Positions 45,521-52,834 of a DNA stretch of 64,000 nt are shown here, in pieces; the first letter of the stretch is position 1, and each line of letters starts with the position of its first letter. The stretch lies in contig NZ_JAPKNH010000004.1 of the NCBI RefSeq assembly GCF_026344005.1, positions 434,001-498,000 on the forward strand. Reading direction: 5' to 3'. Both the position numbers and the translations under genes were made by a program. The stretch comes from Kaistia terrae. Its GTDB lineage: Bacteria > Pseudomonadota > Alphaproteobacteria > Rhizobiales > Kaistiaceae. A model generated the notes under the pieces. The model saw only the letters and a list, made by a program, of their open reading frames with translations. It did no database searches and was not told the DNA's origin.

Positions 45521-46105
45521 ATGGCCGTGCCGACTATCGTCTTCATTCGGCACGGCGAAACCGACTGGAACGCCGAAGGGCGTTTCCAGGGCCAGCGTGA
45601 CATTCCGCTGAATGCCCACGGCCGCACCCAGGCACAGCGCAATGGCCTCGTGCTCGCCGAGCGCATGCCCGAAACGGCAAACTTCGACTTTGTCGCCAGC
45701 CCGCTCGAACGCACACGCCAGACCATGGAAATCGCGCGCGGCGCCATGGGCCTCGACCCGTCCGGGTATCGCCTCGAGCCGATCCTGAAGGAAATCACCT
45801 TCGGTCGCTGGGAAGGCTATACCTTGGCCGAGCTCGAGCAGAGATGGCCGGATCTGGTCACGGAGCGCCACGCCGACAAATGGGGCTTCCAGCCGCCGGC
45901 TGGCGAGAGCTACGCGATGCTTTCGGTCCGGATCGGCGCCTGGCTTGCCGGCGTCACGCGGGACACTGTCGTCGTCTCGCATGGCGGCGTTTGCCGTGTC
46001 CTGCGCGGAATCCTGCAAAATCTCGACACCTGCGACACGCCCAATCTCGATGTTCCGCAAGATCGGATTTACGTCTGGAACGGCAGCGAAGCCTGCTGGA
46101 TCTGA
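45521..46105 (+). CDS. Histidine phosphatase family protein (phosphoglycerate mutase-like)
   Basis: A 194-residue protein with the RHG catalytic motif in FIRHGETDWNAEGRFQGQRDIPLN and a second catalytic His in VVSHGGVCRVLRGIL. The shape is the cofactor-dependent phosphoglycerate mutase/phosphatase fold. Small members like this usually act as phosphatases of sugar or nucleotide phosphates, not glycolytic mutases. The substrate is unknown. It lies 17 bases after fabI and is followed by a terminator before the convergent DUF1344-like genes. Confidence 0.9.
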   Translation: MAVPTIVFIRHGETDWNAEGRFQGQRDIPLNAHGRTQAQRNGLVLAERMPETANFDFVASPLERTRQTMEIARGAMGLDPSGYRLEPILKEITFGRWEGYTLAELEQRWPDLVTERHADKWGFQPPAGESYAMLSVRIGAWLAGVTRDTVVVSHGGVCRVLRGILQNLDTCDTPNLDVPQDRIYVWNGSEACWI

Positions 46106-46168
46106 TCCGCTGCCGGCTTGTCCGTCGTCCATCTCGCAATCCGCTTAGCCTGAAATCCGAACAAATAA

Positions 46169-46192
46169 AAACGACGCCCGAAGGCGTCGTTT
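46169..46192. terminator. Terminator between histidine phosphatase and DUF1344-like array
   Basis: A 10-bp stem (AAACGACGCC/GGCGTCGTTT type, CGAA loop) with an A-rich left side. It would terminate mainly minus-strand transcription of the array, and perhaps the plus-strand phosphatase gene. Confidence 0.8.
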
Positions 46193-46224
46193 GATCTTGC
46201 ATTCGATGGATGAAATCGAAGCGA

Positions 46225-46497
46225 TCAGCCCCGGCTGTTGTCAGCGCGGGCGCGGTTTGCCGTGAAGGCGCCGAGGCCCTCGCTGCCATTGTGGCTGACG
46301 CCGATCGACTGGCCCGGATAGATGCCGAGCAATTGCTTGCCATTGACGAAGTTGAACGTCTGGCCGCCCTGCAGGGTGAGGGTACCGGTCGAGGCGTTGA
46401 CGCTGACAACCGTGCCTTCGGTCTGCTCGGCGGCGAAAGCGGCGGCGCCCGAAGCGAGGAAAGCGACGGAAGCGGCGGCGATGATGAGATTACGCAT
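46225..46497 (-). CDS. DUF1344-like small secreted protein, array copy A
   Basis: A 90-residue protein: signal peptide MRNLIIAAASVAFLASGAAA with cleavage near AFAAEQ. The mature part EQTEGTVVSVNASTGTLTLQ and TFNFVNGKQLLGIYPGQSIGV follows the DUF1344 pattern (EGTVxSVNxxxGTLTLxxG, then a xxPGQxVGV segment). It is the most divergent of four neighbouring paralogues: its C-terminus reads TANRARADNSRG instead of FNPAPAND. Two further in-frame starts lie 3 and 11 codons upstream, but the ATG at 46497 aligns with the paralogues. A GTCGAAC/GTTCGAC dyad precedes its start by about 14 bases. Function unknown; the export signal places it in the periplasm or outside. Confidence 0.85.
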   Translation of the reverse strand: MRNLIIAAASVAFLASGAAAFAAEQTEGTVVSVNASTGTLTLQGGQTFNFVNGKQLLGIYPGQSIGVSHNGSEGLGAFTANRARADNSRG

Positions 46498-46511
46498 TGT
46501 TTTCATTCCTG

Positions 46512-46528
46512 GTCGAACCCGGTTCGAC
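46512..46528. promoter_or_regulatory. GTCGAA dyad, copy A
   Basis: GTCGAAC-CCG-GTTCGAC, perfectly symmetric 7-base arms, 15 bases before the copy A start on the minus strand. Confidence 0.7.
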
Positions 46529-46668
46529 ATTGTTGTGCCCGTTCGAGGGAGGGCAATTCCCGTCCGCCTGTCGCGGGGACGACCGGCGGGAAGTGGGCTG
46601 GTGTCCGGAGGGGGCCGGACGCCTGCCTTGGAGGTCAGTCAAGGTCGAGATGAGATCGCGAGGTGCGA

Positions 46669-46926
46669 TCAATCGTTGGCGGGCGCCGGATTGAAAGCGC
46701 CGAGGCCCTGCGAGCCGGCATGGGTGACGCCGACGGTCTGGCCCGGCAGGATGCCATAGAGCTGCGTGCCGTTGGCGAAGGTGAACGTCTGGCCGTTCTG
46801 CAGGGCGAGCGTGCCATTCGAAGCGTTGACGCTGACAACCGTGCCTTCGGTCTGCTCGGCAGCGATGGTGGCGGCGCCCGAGGCGAGGAAGGCGACGGAA
46901 GCGGCGGCGAGGATGAGATTGCGCAT
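46669..46926 (-). CDS. DUF1344-like small secreted protein, array copy B
   Basis: An 85-residue protein: signal peptide MRNLILAAASVAFLASGAAT, then mature AEQTEGTVVSVNASNGTLAL with NGTQLYGILPGQTVGVTHAG and the tail FNPAPAND. About 85-90 percent identical to copies C and D by eye, which points to recent tandem duplication. It lies 171 bases after copy A (minus direction) and 170 bases before copy C, so copies A to C could be transcribed together or separately. The gap holds a GTCCGG-type hairpin. Function unknown. Confidence 0.88.
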   Translation of the reverse strand: MRNLILAAASVAFLASGAATIAAEQTEGTVVSVNASNGTLALQNGQTFTFANGTQLYGILPGQTVGVTHAGSQGLGAFNPAPAND

Positions 46927-46939
46927 TGTAAGTCTCCTG

Positions 46940-46956
46940 GTCGAACCACGTTCGAC
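46940..46956. promoter_or_regulatory. GTCGAA dyad, copy B
   Basis: GTCGAAC-CAC-GTTCGAC, 7-base arms, 14 bases before the copy B start on the minus strand. Confidence 0.7.
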
Positions 46957-46991
46957 ATGATTGTGCCCGGTCGGGGGAGGGCAATTCCCAT

Positions 46992-47063
46992 CCGCCTGTC
47001 GGGGGGAATGACAGGCGGGAAATTCAAGCCGGCGTCCGGAAGGGGGAGGAAGCTGGACGCCGG
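46992..47063 (-). other. Two hairpins after array copy C
   Basis: CCGCCTGTC/GACAGGCGG at 46992-47018 and CCGGCGTCC/GGACGCCGG at 47029-47063, lying 34-105 bases after the copy C stop on the minus strand. No T-run follows either; they may attenuate or stabilise the transcript. A related GTCCGG hairpin follows copy B. Confidence 0.55.
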
Positions 47064-47096
47064 CCTGACGGCTCAATTCGAGATCGCGACGTGCGA

Positions 47097-47354
47097 TTAA
47101 TCGTTGGCCGGGTTCGGATTGAAGGCGCCGAGGCCCTGCGAGCCGTCATGGGTAACGCCGACCGTCTGGCCGGGCAGGATGCCGTAGAGCTGGGTGCCAT
47201 TGGCGAAGTTGAACGTCTGGCCGTCCTGCAGCGTCAGCGTGCCGTTCGAAGCGTTGACGCTCGTGACGGTGCCTTCGGTCTGCTCGGCAGCCATGGCGGC
47301 TGCGCCAGAGGCGAGGAAGGCGACGGAGGCGGCAGCAATAATAAGGTTACGCAT
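47097..47354 (-). CDS. DUF1344-like small secreted protein, array copy C
   Basis: An 85-residue protein: MRNLIIAAASVAFLASGAAA signal peptide, mature AEQTEGTVTSVNASNGTLTL, QDGQTFNFANGTQLYGILPG, tail FNPNPAND. By eye most similar to copies B and D. The ribosome site is strong (CAGGAGAAAAAAAG before ATG). Its upstream region is long, AT-richer than the chromosome, and matches that of copy D base for base in blocks. Function unknown. Confidence 0.88.
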   Translation of the reverse strand: MRNLIIAAASVAFLASGAAAMAAEQTEGTVTSVNASNGTLTLQDGQTFNFANGTQLYGILPGQTVGVTHDGSQGLGAFNPNPAND

Positions 47355-47368
47355 CTTTTTTTCTCCTG

Positions 47369-47384
47369 GTCGAATCGGTTCGAC
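47369..47384. promoter_or_regulatory. GTCGAA dyad, copy C
   Basis: GTCGAA-TCGG-TTCGAC, 6-base arms, 15 bases before the copy C start on the minus strand. Confidence 0.7.
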
Positions 47385-47790
47385 CTCTTGCGGCGACGGC
47401 CCCCTTTTCGGTGGGGCGGTTCATTCATTTCGTCGCCGGTGAGCTGTAATTGGTCCTGATCGCCGCGAGTTGCAAGCGCGAGAATATTTTCAAAAAAGGC
47501 CTCACAGGCCCTAGAATTCCTAATTTCGAATACATTACAGGCCAATCTGGGTTCAAATTTCTCCAAAATTGCCAAAACAAGGAATTATTTGCGAACGAGC
47601 ATCGCGATTGTTCACGCGTCGCTATCAGACTGTTCAAAATGGTGCTGTGCTTATTATTGTCAAAGCTCATCAAATTCGATTTGCCGGATAAGTTTCGCAG
47701 TCGTTGCAGGCGAATCGTATGTGTTTGGCGAGTTGATTTCGGTAAAAAATATAGTGACTGATTATTGTCCAAGCTCATTTAATGAGCGCT
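47385..47790 (-). promoter_or_regulatory. AT-richer duplicated upstream region of copy C
   Basis: A 400-base stretch, markedly AT-richer than the rest of the window, with no gene. It shares blocks with the region upstream of copy D: CCAATTACAG-TCACCGG, GGAATTC, a GTGAACAAT segment, and the ATGAGCTTTGNC motif at 47651-47670 (minus strand), 297 bases before the start. A second partial motif is at 47761-47778. It probably contains the promoter and a regulatory leader. Confidence 0.6.
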
Positions 47791-47984
47791 CGTGCTCGCG
47801 GGCGAGCCGGATTTGAGCGAGGCGGCCGCGCGCCGCTTTCGTCACGGCGAGGATGTCGGGCTGGGTGCGGCTGGGAGTTCGCGTCGCGCCGGCGCCTGGA
47901 CGGCTGTCGTCCGGGTGCGCCGGTCGGCGGCCCGATGCAGGGGCACGCGGGGGCGTTGCCAGTCGGGAGAGGCGCGCAAACAAA

Positions 47985-48019
47985 AAAACGACGTCCGGAG
48001 GGGTGCCGGGCGTCGTTTT
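47985..48019 (-). terminator. Intrinsic terminator of array copy D
   Basis: A 14-bp stem (AAAACGACGTCCGG against CCGGGCGTCGTTTT, one T-G pair) with a seven-base loop AGGGGTG. The left A-run gives the T-run on the minus strand. 66 bases after the copy D stop. Confidence 0.85.
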
Positions 48020-48084
48020 CGGGAGGTCAGTTCAGATAGTCAGGTCAGATAGCCGGGTCGAGATGAGACCCGACTTGACGTCAA

Positions 48085-48342
48085 TCAATCGTTGGCGGGG
48101 GCCGGATTGAAAGCGCCGAGGCCCTGCGAGCCGTCATGGGTAACGCCGACGTCCTGGCCCGGCAGAATGCCATAGAGCTGGGCGCCATTGGCGAACGTGA
48201 AGGACTGGCCATCCTGCAGGACGAGCGTGCCGTTGGAGGCGTTGACGCTGATAACCTTGCCTTCGGTCTGCTCGGCTGCGATGGCAGCGGCGCCGGAAGC
48301 GAGGAAAGCAACGGAAGCGGCGGCAATGATAAGGTTACGCAT
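48085..48342 (-). CDS. DUF1344-like small secreted protein, array copy D
   Basis: An 85-residue protein: MRNLIIAAASVAFLASGAAA signal peptide, mature AEQTEGKVISVNASNGTLVL, SFTFANGAQLYGILPGQDVG, tail FNPAPAND. It is separated from copy C by 730 bases and has its own terminator, so it is an independent transcription unit. The promoter region is homologous to that of copy C, which shows that the whole gene-plus-leader unit was duplicated. Function unknown. Confidence 0.88.
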   Translation of the reverse strand: MRNLIIAAASVAFLASGAAAIAAEQTEGKVISVNASNGTLVLQDGQSFTFANGAQLYGILPGQDVGVTHDGSQGLGAFNPAPAND

Positions 48343-48356
48343 CTTATTTTCTCCTG

Positions 48357-48374
48357 GTCGAATCTTCGTTCGAC
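48357..48374. promoter_or_regulatory. GTCGAA dyad, copy D
   Basis: GTCGAA-TCTTCG-TTCGAC, 6-base arms, 15 bases before the copy D start on the minus strand. Confidence 0.7.
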
Positions 48375-49208
48375 ACCTTCCCGAGATCGGTCCGAACCAT
48401 GGGGTTGGTTCGCTTCATTCCGTCTCCGGTGACCTGTAATTGGATCTTTGGGTGCGTGGATGCAAGTCGCCAAAAAGTGATGATAGTGTCGATTTTGGCT
48501 CTGGAATTCCAAAATCGGCGCACGTATTCGTCTTAATTGGCAAATAATTGCGAAAAACTGGCCAATTCCGGAATTACGTTCGATTCGCGATTGGTATTGT
48601 TCACGAATATCCCTGAGCTTGTTCAGTTAATTGCAGTGCTTATGATAGCCAAAGCTCATTATTAGCCGGCGACGCGGAAAAATCGATGCCGGGTCACGCC
48701 GATGATTGGCGATCGGACGATCGTTTCATCCGTTATAAAATGACCGGCTTAGATATTTTGGAGCGAGGCGGGGGCAAATGCGGGCGGCCGGGCCGGCGGC
48801 AGACCCATAAGCAGGCCCAGAAACGACAACGGCGCCCGGAGGGGTACCGGGCGCCGTTTTCAGAGAGTAGCGTCGACGGGGAGGTCAGTAATTTCCGTCG
48901 TCGCCGTCACTCCCCAGATGGGATCGAAGTTTTCCCGCCAATCCGCGCAGCGGCCCGAGTGAACCGCGTCAGGCTGGCGTTTGAATATGCGATCAAGTGG
49001 GGCCGTTTTCCGGCCGCATCCAGTCCCAGACTCAGGAAAGGCTTCGTTGCTGATGATAGCAAAGCTTACGATCAGTGCAAGTGATTATGTGTGATGCTCA
49101 TTCGAGAGGCATCGTTTCCGCTTATCCGTCCCTGTGCGAAGCTGGCGTTTGACGCGAGGGCTCCGGCTTTCTAGAACCGTGGCCAGTCTTTCGGGAGCGC
49201 CTTCGCCC
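48375..49208. other. AT-richer upstream region of copy D and decayed remnant
   Basis: An 834-base gap without a confident gene. 48375-48660 is the copy D upstream region, matching that of copy C in blocks and carrying the ATGAGCTTTGGC motif (minus strand) at 48640-48660. An orphan terminator lies at 48828-48860 and a degenerate copy of the motif at 49051-49070. The rest shows no protein I recognise. The aroC promoter must be near the right end. Confidence 0.6.
48828..48860. terminator. Orphan terminator-like hairpin
   Basis: A 12-bp stem (AACGGCGCCCGG/CCGGGCGCCGTT) with a seven-base loop AGGGGTA, nearly the loop of the copy D terminator. No gene precedes it in either direction. It looks like a leftover of another array unit. 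Confidence 0.7.
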
Positions 49209-50294
49209 ATGTCGCACAATACCTTCGGCCATCTTTTCCGCGTCACGACCTGGGGCGAGAGCCACGGACCCGCGCTTGGCGCGGTCGTTGACGGTTGCCC
49301 GCCGCGCATCGCCATCTCGGAGGCCGAGATCCAGGCCTGGATGGACAAGCGCAAGCCCGGCACCTCGCGCTTCACCACCCAGCGCCGCGAACCCGACGAG
49401 GTCCGCATCCTGTCCGGTGTCATGCCACAGGAAGATGGCACGCTTTTGACAACCGGCACGCCGATCGCGCTCGAGATCCAGAATGTCGACCAGCGCTCCA
49501 AGGACTATGGAGACATCAAGGATCGCTATCGGCCGGGCCATGCCGACTTCACCTATGACCTGAAATACGGCATCCGCGACTATCGCGGCGGCGGTCGTTC
49601 CTCGGCCCGCGAGACGGCGGCGCGCGTTGCAGCCGGCGCCATCGCCCGCAAGGTCGTGCCGGGCATGTCGGTGCGCGGCGCGCTGGTGCAGATCGGCCCG
49701 CACAAGATCGACCGCTCGCGCTGGAACTGGAACGAGGTCGACCAGAACCCCTTCTTCTGCCCCGACGCCGAGACGGCGAAAGTCTGGGAGGAATATCTGG
49801 ACGGCATCCGCAAGGCGGGCTCTTCCGCCGGCGCGGTGATCGAGGTGATCGCCGAGGGTGTGCCTGCCGGCCTCGGCGCGCCGGTCTACGCCAAGCTGGA
49901 CCAGGATATCGCCAGCCTGCTGATGTCGATCAACGCCGTGAAGGGCGTCGAGATCGGCGAGGGCTTTGATGCCGCCGCGCTCACCGGCGAGGAAAACGCC
50001 GACGAGATGCGGATGGGCAATGACGGCGAACCGCTGTTCCTCTCCAACCATGCCGGCGGCATTCTGGGCGGTATCTCGACCGGCCAGCCGATCGTGGCGC
50101 GCTTCGCCGTCAAGCCGACCTCGTCGATCCTGACGACGCGCCGCTCGATCACGGCACAGGGCGAGGAAGTCGATGTCATGACCAAGGGCCGGCATGACCC
50201 CTGCGTCGGCATCCGCGCCGTGCCGATCGGCGAGGCGATGGTCGCCTGCGCCGTCGCTGACCACTATCTTCGTCATCGCGGCCAGAGCGGATAG
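49209..50294 (+). CDS. aroC: Chorismate synthase
   Basis: A 361-residue FMN-dependent enzyme that forms chorismate from EPSP, the last shikimate step. It begins [20 protein letters not shown], the AroC signature with the catalytic His, and includes [20 protein letters not shown] and [20 protein letters not shown]. The ATG at 49209 matches the family; the frame is open 25 codons upstream but unrelated. It has no neighbours from the same pathway. The next gene is convergent, ending 7 bases beyond its stop. Confidence 0.97.
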   Translation: MSHNTFGHLFRVTTWGESHGPALGAVVDGCPPRIAISEAEIQAWMDKRKPGTSRFTTQRREPDEVRILSGVMPQEDGTLLTTGTPIALEIQNVDQRSKDYGDIKDRYRPGHADFTYDLKYGIRDYRGGGRSSARETAARVAAGAIARKVVPGMSVRGALVQIGPHKIDRSRWNWNEVDQNPFFCPDAETAKVWEEYLDGIRKAGSSAGAVIEVIAEGVPAGLGAPVYAKLDQDIASLLMSINAVKGVEIGEGFDAAALTGEENADEMRMGNDGEPLFLSNHAGGILGGISTGQPIVARFAVKPTSSILTTRRSITAQGEEVDVMTKGRHDPCVGIRAVPIGEAMVACAVADHYLRHRGQSG

Positions 50295-50301
50295 GGCAGG
50301 G

Positions 50302-51057
50302 TCAGCTGCCCTGGCCCCTCGTCAATTCATTGATATAGCCCGCGGACAAGCCGTTCAGCGTGTTCCAGTCGGCACGACCGGATACGGATAGCCCCGTGTC
50401 CTTCTGGAACTGGACCAGTGCGTCAACGCTGTCATTCGACAGCACATAGCGGTTCTGTCCCTTGTCGAACTCGATCGGATTTGTGACCTTGAGCGACTTG
50501 CCGACGGAGAAGAGCGCGACTACGGATGCGCTCTTGGCTAGAGCGCCTTGTCCCCCCTGGCGCGAACGCTCGGCAAGCTCGGTTGCTGCCGCCGCTGCGC
50601 GGGCGCTGTCGCCGGCATTGATCGCATCAATTAGCGAATTGCCAACCTTGGCGAGGTCGGGGGGGAGGGCTTTGTAGTCCGTCTTGAGGATCGTCTCGAA
50701 GTCGGTGGCGAACATCGACCGGGAGAAACGGAACACGATTTCCTGGTGCGAGCATTTCTGCCATTCGCTAGAGCCAACATAGAATACCAGTACGGGCTCG
50801 GCCGAGAAGCTGAGATTGGTGCCCGGCCGGCAGTCAAAGTGCGTCTGCTCATAGACGCCGTTCGAATCCGCCAGTGGCGCTGGTTGCTCCGTCGTGGTGC
50901 GAAGCGCCAGATGCGCCCTGATCGGCTTACCTGTCGATTCATCCAGCGTTCGGATCAGGAGGGTGCCGACATCTGTTGACGGATCAGCTGCCTCGCTCGT
51001 GCGAACCCCTGCCGTCGAAACGCAACACGACATCAAAACGAGAGCTGTCAACTTCAT
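50302..51057 (-). CDS. Unknown secreted protein with C-terminal peptidoglycan-binding-like domain
   Basis: A 251-residue exported protein. The N-terminus MKLTALVLMSCCVSTAGVRTSEAADPST is a signal sequence; LMSC could also serve as a weak lipobox. Residues 30-110 are beta-rich (GTLLIRTLDESTGKPIRAHLAL), reminiscent of carboxypeptidase-regulatory-like folds. The last 50 residues (NDSVDALVQFQKDTGLSVSG, RADWNTLNGL) resemble PG_binding_1, which suggests cell-wall association. Its first 74 bases overlap the end of the preceding gene in another frame. Not a family I can name. It is convergent with aroC. Confidence 0.7.
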   Translation of the reverse strand: MKLTALVLMSCCVSTAGVRTSEAADPSTDVGTLLIRTLDESTGKPIRAHLALRTTTEQPAPLADSNGVYEQTHFDCRPGTNLSFSAEPVLVFYVGSSEWQKCSHQEIVFRFSRSMFATDFETILKTDYKALPPDLAKVGNSLIDAINAGDSARAAAAATELAERSRQGGQGALAKSASVVALFSVGKSLKVTNPIEFDKGQNRYVLSNDSVDALVQFQKDTGLSVSGRADWNTLNGLSAGYINELTRGQGS

Positions 51058-51670
51058 CCTTCGTCCCCTTCGGTTTGCCCCTGGAGAAGATCAGTACCAA
51101 TAGATAAAGTATGACGAGCCCCAGGATCGACACCAGCATGGCCAACAAGATCGTCGTATAGTGCTTGGCGATGAGTGCCGTAAAGGAGCGTCCCCGAACG
51201 ATTGAAAAGCTCTTTTCCTGGTCGGCCTTCGGACGGAAGGTGATGCCCGGAACGGTCGTTTTGTCAGCAAGCCGAATGTCGAACGTCATGCGCGATCCCG
51301 CGATAAGACTGAGCGAAATCTGGATGGCGCTTGCCTCGTCATTTACATTTTTGACGGCCTTTGGAGCGACCTCGTACAACGTCGTGCTGAAGAAGCTTAG
51401 CACGGCTGCGTTGGCGTTGACCGGCAGGAAGCAGTCGGACCCATTCGGGCAGGCGACGGCGACAACCAGATCGTCGATGGTTCCGCTCAACGAGGAGTTC
51501 TGCACCACGAGCCGGAACCGCGGCGGTGTGGTATCGGGATATATCGCCGTCTCATATTGGATGAAATAAATCGAACTCAGCCGGTCGATGGATTTGTCCA
51601 GTAGCCAGCCGACAGATGCCAGTAGAAGCACGAGAAGGGCGGGTAAAGCGGTGCTCCGAAGCGTGTCCAT
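50984..51670 (-). CDS. Unknown bitopic membrane protein
   Basis: A 228-residue protein with an N-terminal membrane segment (ALPALLVLLLASVGWLL), an extracytoplasmic beta-rich region of about 150 residues that includes a possible disulphide pair (VAVACPNGSDCFLPV), and a second membrane helix (TILLAMLVSILGLVILYLLVLIF) before a basic cytoplasmic tail. The ATG at 51670 was taken over a 31-codon upstream extension. It overlaps the following secreted protein gene by 74 bases, so the two are co-transcribed and likely work together. No family recognised. Confidence 0.7.
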   Translation of the reverse strand: MDTLRSTALPALLVLLLASVGWLLDKSIDRLSSIYFIQYETAIYPDTTPPRFRLVVQNSSLSGTIDDLVVAVACPNGSDCFLPVNANAAVLSFFSTTLYEVAPKAVKNVNDEASAIQISLSLIAGSRMTFDIRLADKTTVPGITFRPKADQEKSFSIVRGRSFTALIAKHYTTILLAMLVSILGLVILYLLVLIFSRGKPKGTKDEVDSSRFDVVLRFDGRGSHERGS

Positions 51671-51798
51671 GCCACGAGTCTCCCCCGAGACTGGTATCGA
51701 ACTGCTCAAGAAGGAATACAATGAAGGGAAGGGGAAGGAAAGGCGACGCCGTGCCTTCCACATAATGCAGCGTCGCCACGTTTTGCATTCAAATGTAG

Positions 51799-52104
51799 AT
51801 GGCGGAGGGCGACGGCATGAGCGTCACGCGGATCGGTGAATTCAGGGCAGCTGATGGCAAGGGAGACGCGCTGGCGGACTTCCTTGCCTCGATCAAGGCG
51901 ATCATTCTCGGCTCCGAGGGCGCGATCTCCTGCGAATTGTTTCGCGATCAGGCCGATCCCGCCCGCTTCTTCGTGATCGAGCACTGGCAGACGGCCGAGG
52001 CGCACCAGGCCTCGGTCAAGAACATCCCGCCCGATCTGTTCAAGGCGGCGATGGCGCTGTTCGGCGACGCGCCGAAGGGCAGCTATTTCGATAGCATTGG
52101 CTGA
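51799..52104 (+). CDS. Antibiotic biosynthesis monooxygenase (ABM) domain protein
   Basis: A 101-residue ferredoxin-like ABM/quinol-monooxygenase-type protein (cofactor-free dimeric fold): IGEFRAADGKGDALADFL, ISCELFRDQADPARFFVIEHWQTAEAHQASV. YgiN-like members oxidise quinols; others have unrelated roles. A second ATG six codons downstream (MSVTRIGEF) is an equally good start. It is 103 bases upstream of an FMN reductase gene, which suggests a common oxidative or quinone metabolism, but the dyad between them points to separate regulation. Confidence 0.85.
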   Translation: MAEGDGMSVTRIGEFRAADGKGDALADFLASIKAIILGSEGAISCELFRDQADPARFFVIEHWQTAEAHQASVKNIPPDLFKAAMALFGDAPKGSYFDSIG

Positions 52105-52151
52105 GGGGCAGGGCCCAAACGGTTGACGGACCGTTCACTGTGCGAGCGCCT

Positions 52152-52184
52152 GATAAGCTCTATATACAATAGAGAGTGCTTATC
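52152..52184. promoter_or_regulatory. Imperfect dyad before FMN reductase, candidate operator
   Basis: GATAAGC and TCTAT on the left are mirrored by ATAGA and GCTTATC on the right, with a four-base asymmetry, in an AT-rich block 23 bases before the FMN reductase start. TATACAAT inside it resembles a -10 box. It looks like an operator for a dimeric repressor. Confidence 0.6.
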
Positions 52185-52207
52185 GGAATTTCACAGGACG
52201 TCTCGCC

Positions 52208-52780
52208 TTGCTCAAGCTTCTCACCATCGTCGCTTCGACCCGCCCGGGCCGCGCCGGCCTCTCGATCGGCACCTGGTTCCAGGACATCGCCTCCGCGTAC
52301 AAGGACTTTCAGGCTGAACTGATCGACCTGAAGGCCGTCAACCTGCCGATGTTCGACGAGCCGCATCACCCGCGCATGCGCCAGTATGTGCATCAGCACA
52401 CCAAGGACTGGAGCGCGACGATCGCCGCCGCCGATGCCTTCGTGTTCGTGATGCCCGAGTACAATCACGGCTTCACGGCGCCGCTGAAGAACGCCATCGA
52501 TTACCTGTCGCATGAATGGGCCGACAAGCCGGTCGGCTTCGTCAGCTATGGCGGCGTCTCGGCCGGCACGCGCGCCGTTCAACTGCTGAAGCCGGTTGCC
52601 GGCGCGGTGGGCCTGGTCACGGCCGGCGAGGTCAACATTCCGTTCTTCGCCCAGTACCGCCAGGACGAGACCTTCGCGCCGCCGGAGAGTTTCGCCGATG
52701 CGGCAAACCTGATGCTGAACCGCGTGGCCAAGGTCGGTGCGACGCTCAAGGCGGGCCGCAAGGAACTGGTGGCCGCCTGA
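52208..52780 (+). CDS. NADPH-dependent FMN reductase family protein
   Basis: A 190-residue flavodoxin-like oxidoreductase. IVASTRPGRAGLSIGTWF is the FMN phosphate loop, FVMPEYNHGFTAPLKNAID is the family motif with PEYN, and FVSYGGVSAGTRAVQLL is the second FMN contact. Such enzymes reduce quinones, azo dyes or chromate. Translation starts at TTG 52208 with an AGGA site nine bases before. The operator-like dyad just upstream suggests stress- or ligand-dependent expression. Confidence 0.9.
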   Translation: MLKLLTIVASTRPGRAGLSIGTWFQDIASAYKDFQAELIDLKAVNLPMFDEPHHPRMRQYVHQHTKDWSATIAAADAFVFVMPEYNHGFTAPLKNAIDYLSHEWADKPVGFVSYGGVSAGTRAVQLLKPVAGAVGLVTAGEVNIPFFAQYRQDETFAPPESFADAANLMLNRVAKVGATLKAGRKELVAA

Positions 52781-52834
52781 ACGGCGCTCTCTCGCACGGA
52801 TGAAAATGGCGGCCTCGAGCCGCCATTTTTCTGT

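Noticed and set aside
48686-49084. 132-codon plus-strand frame in the gap before aroC
   Set aside because: No ribosome site or family, runs through the orphan terminator hairpin; likely chance frame.
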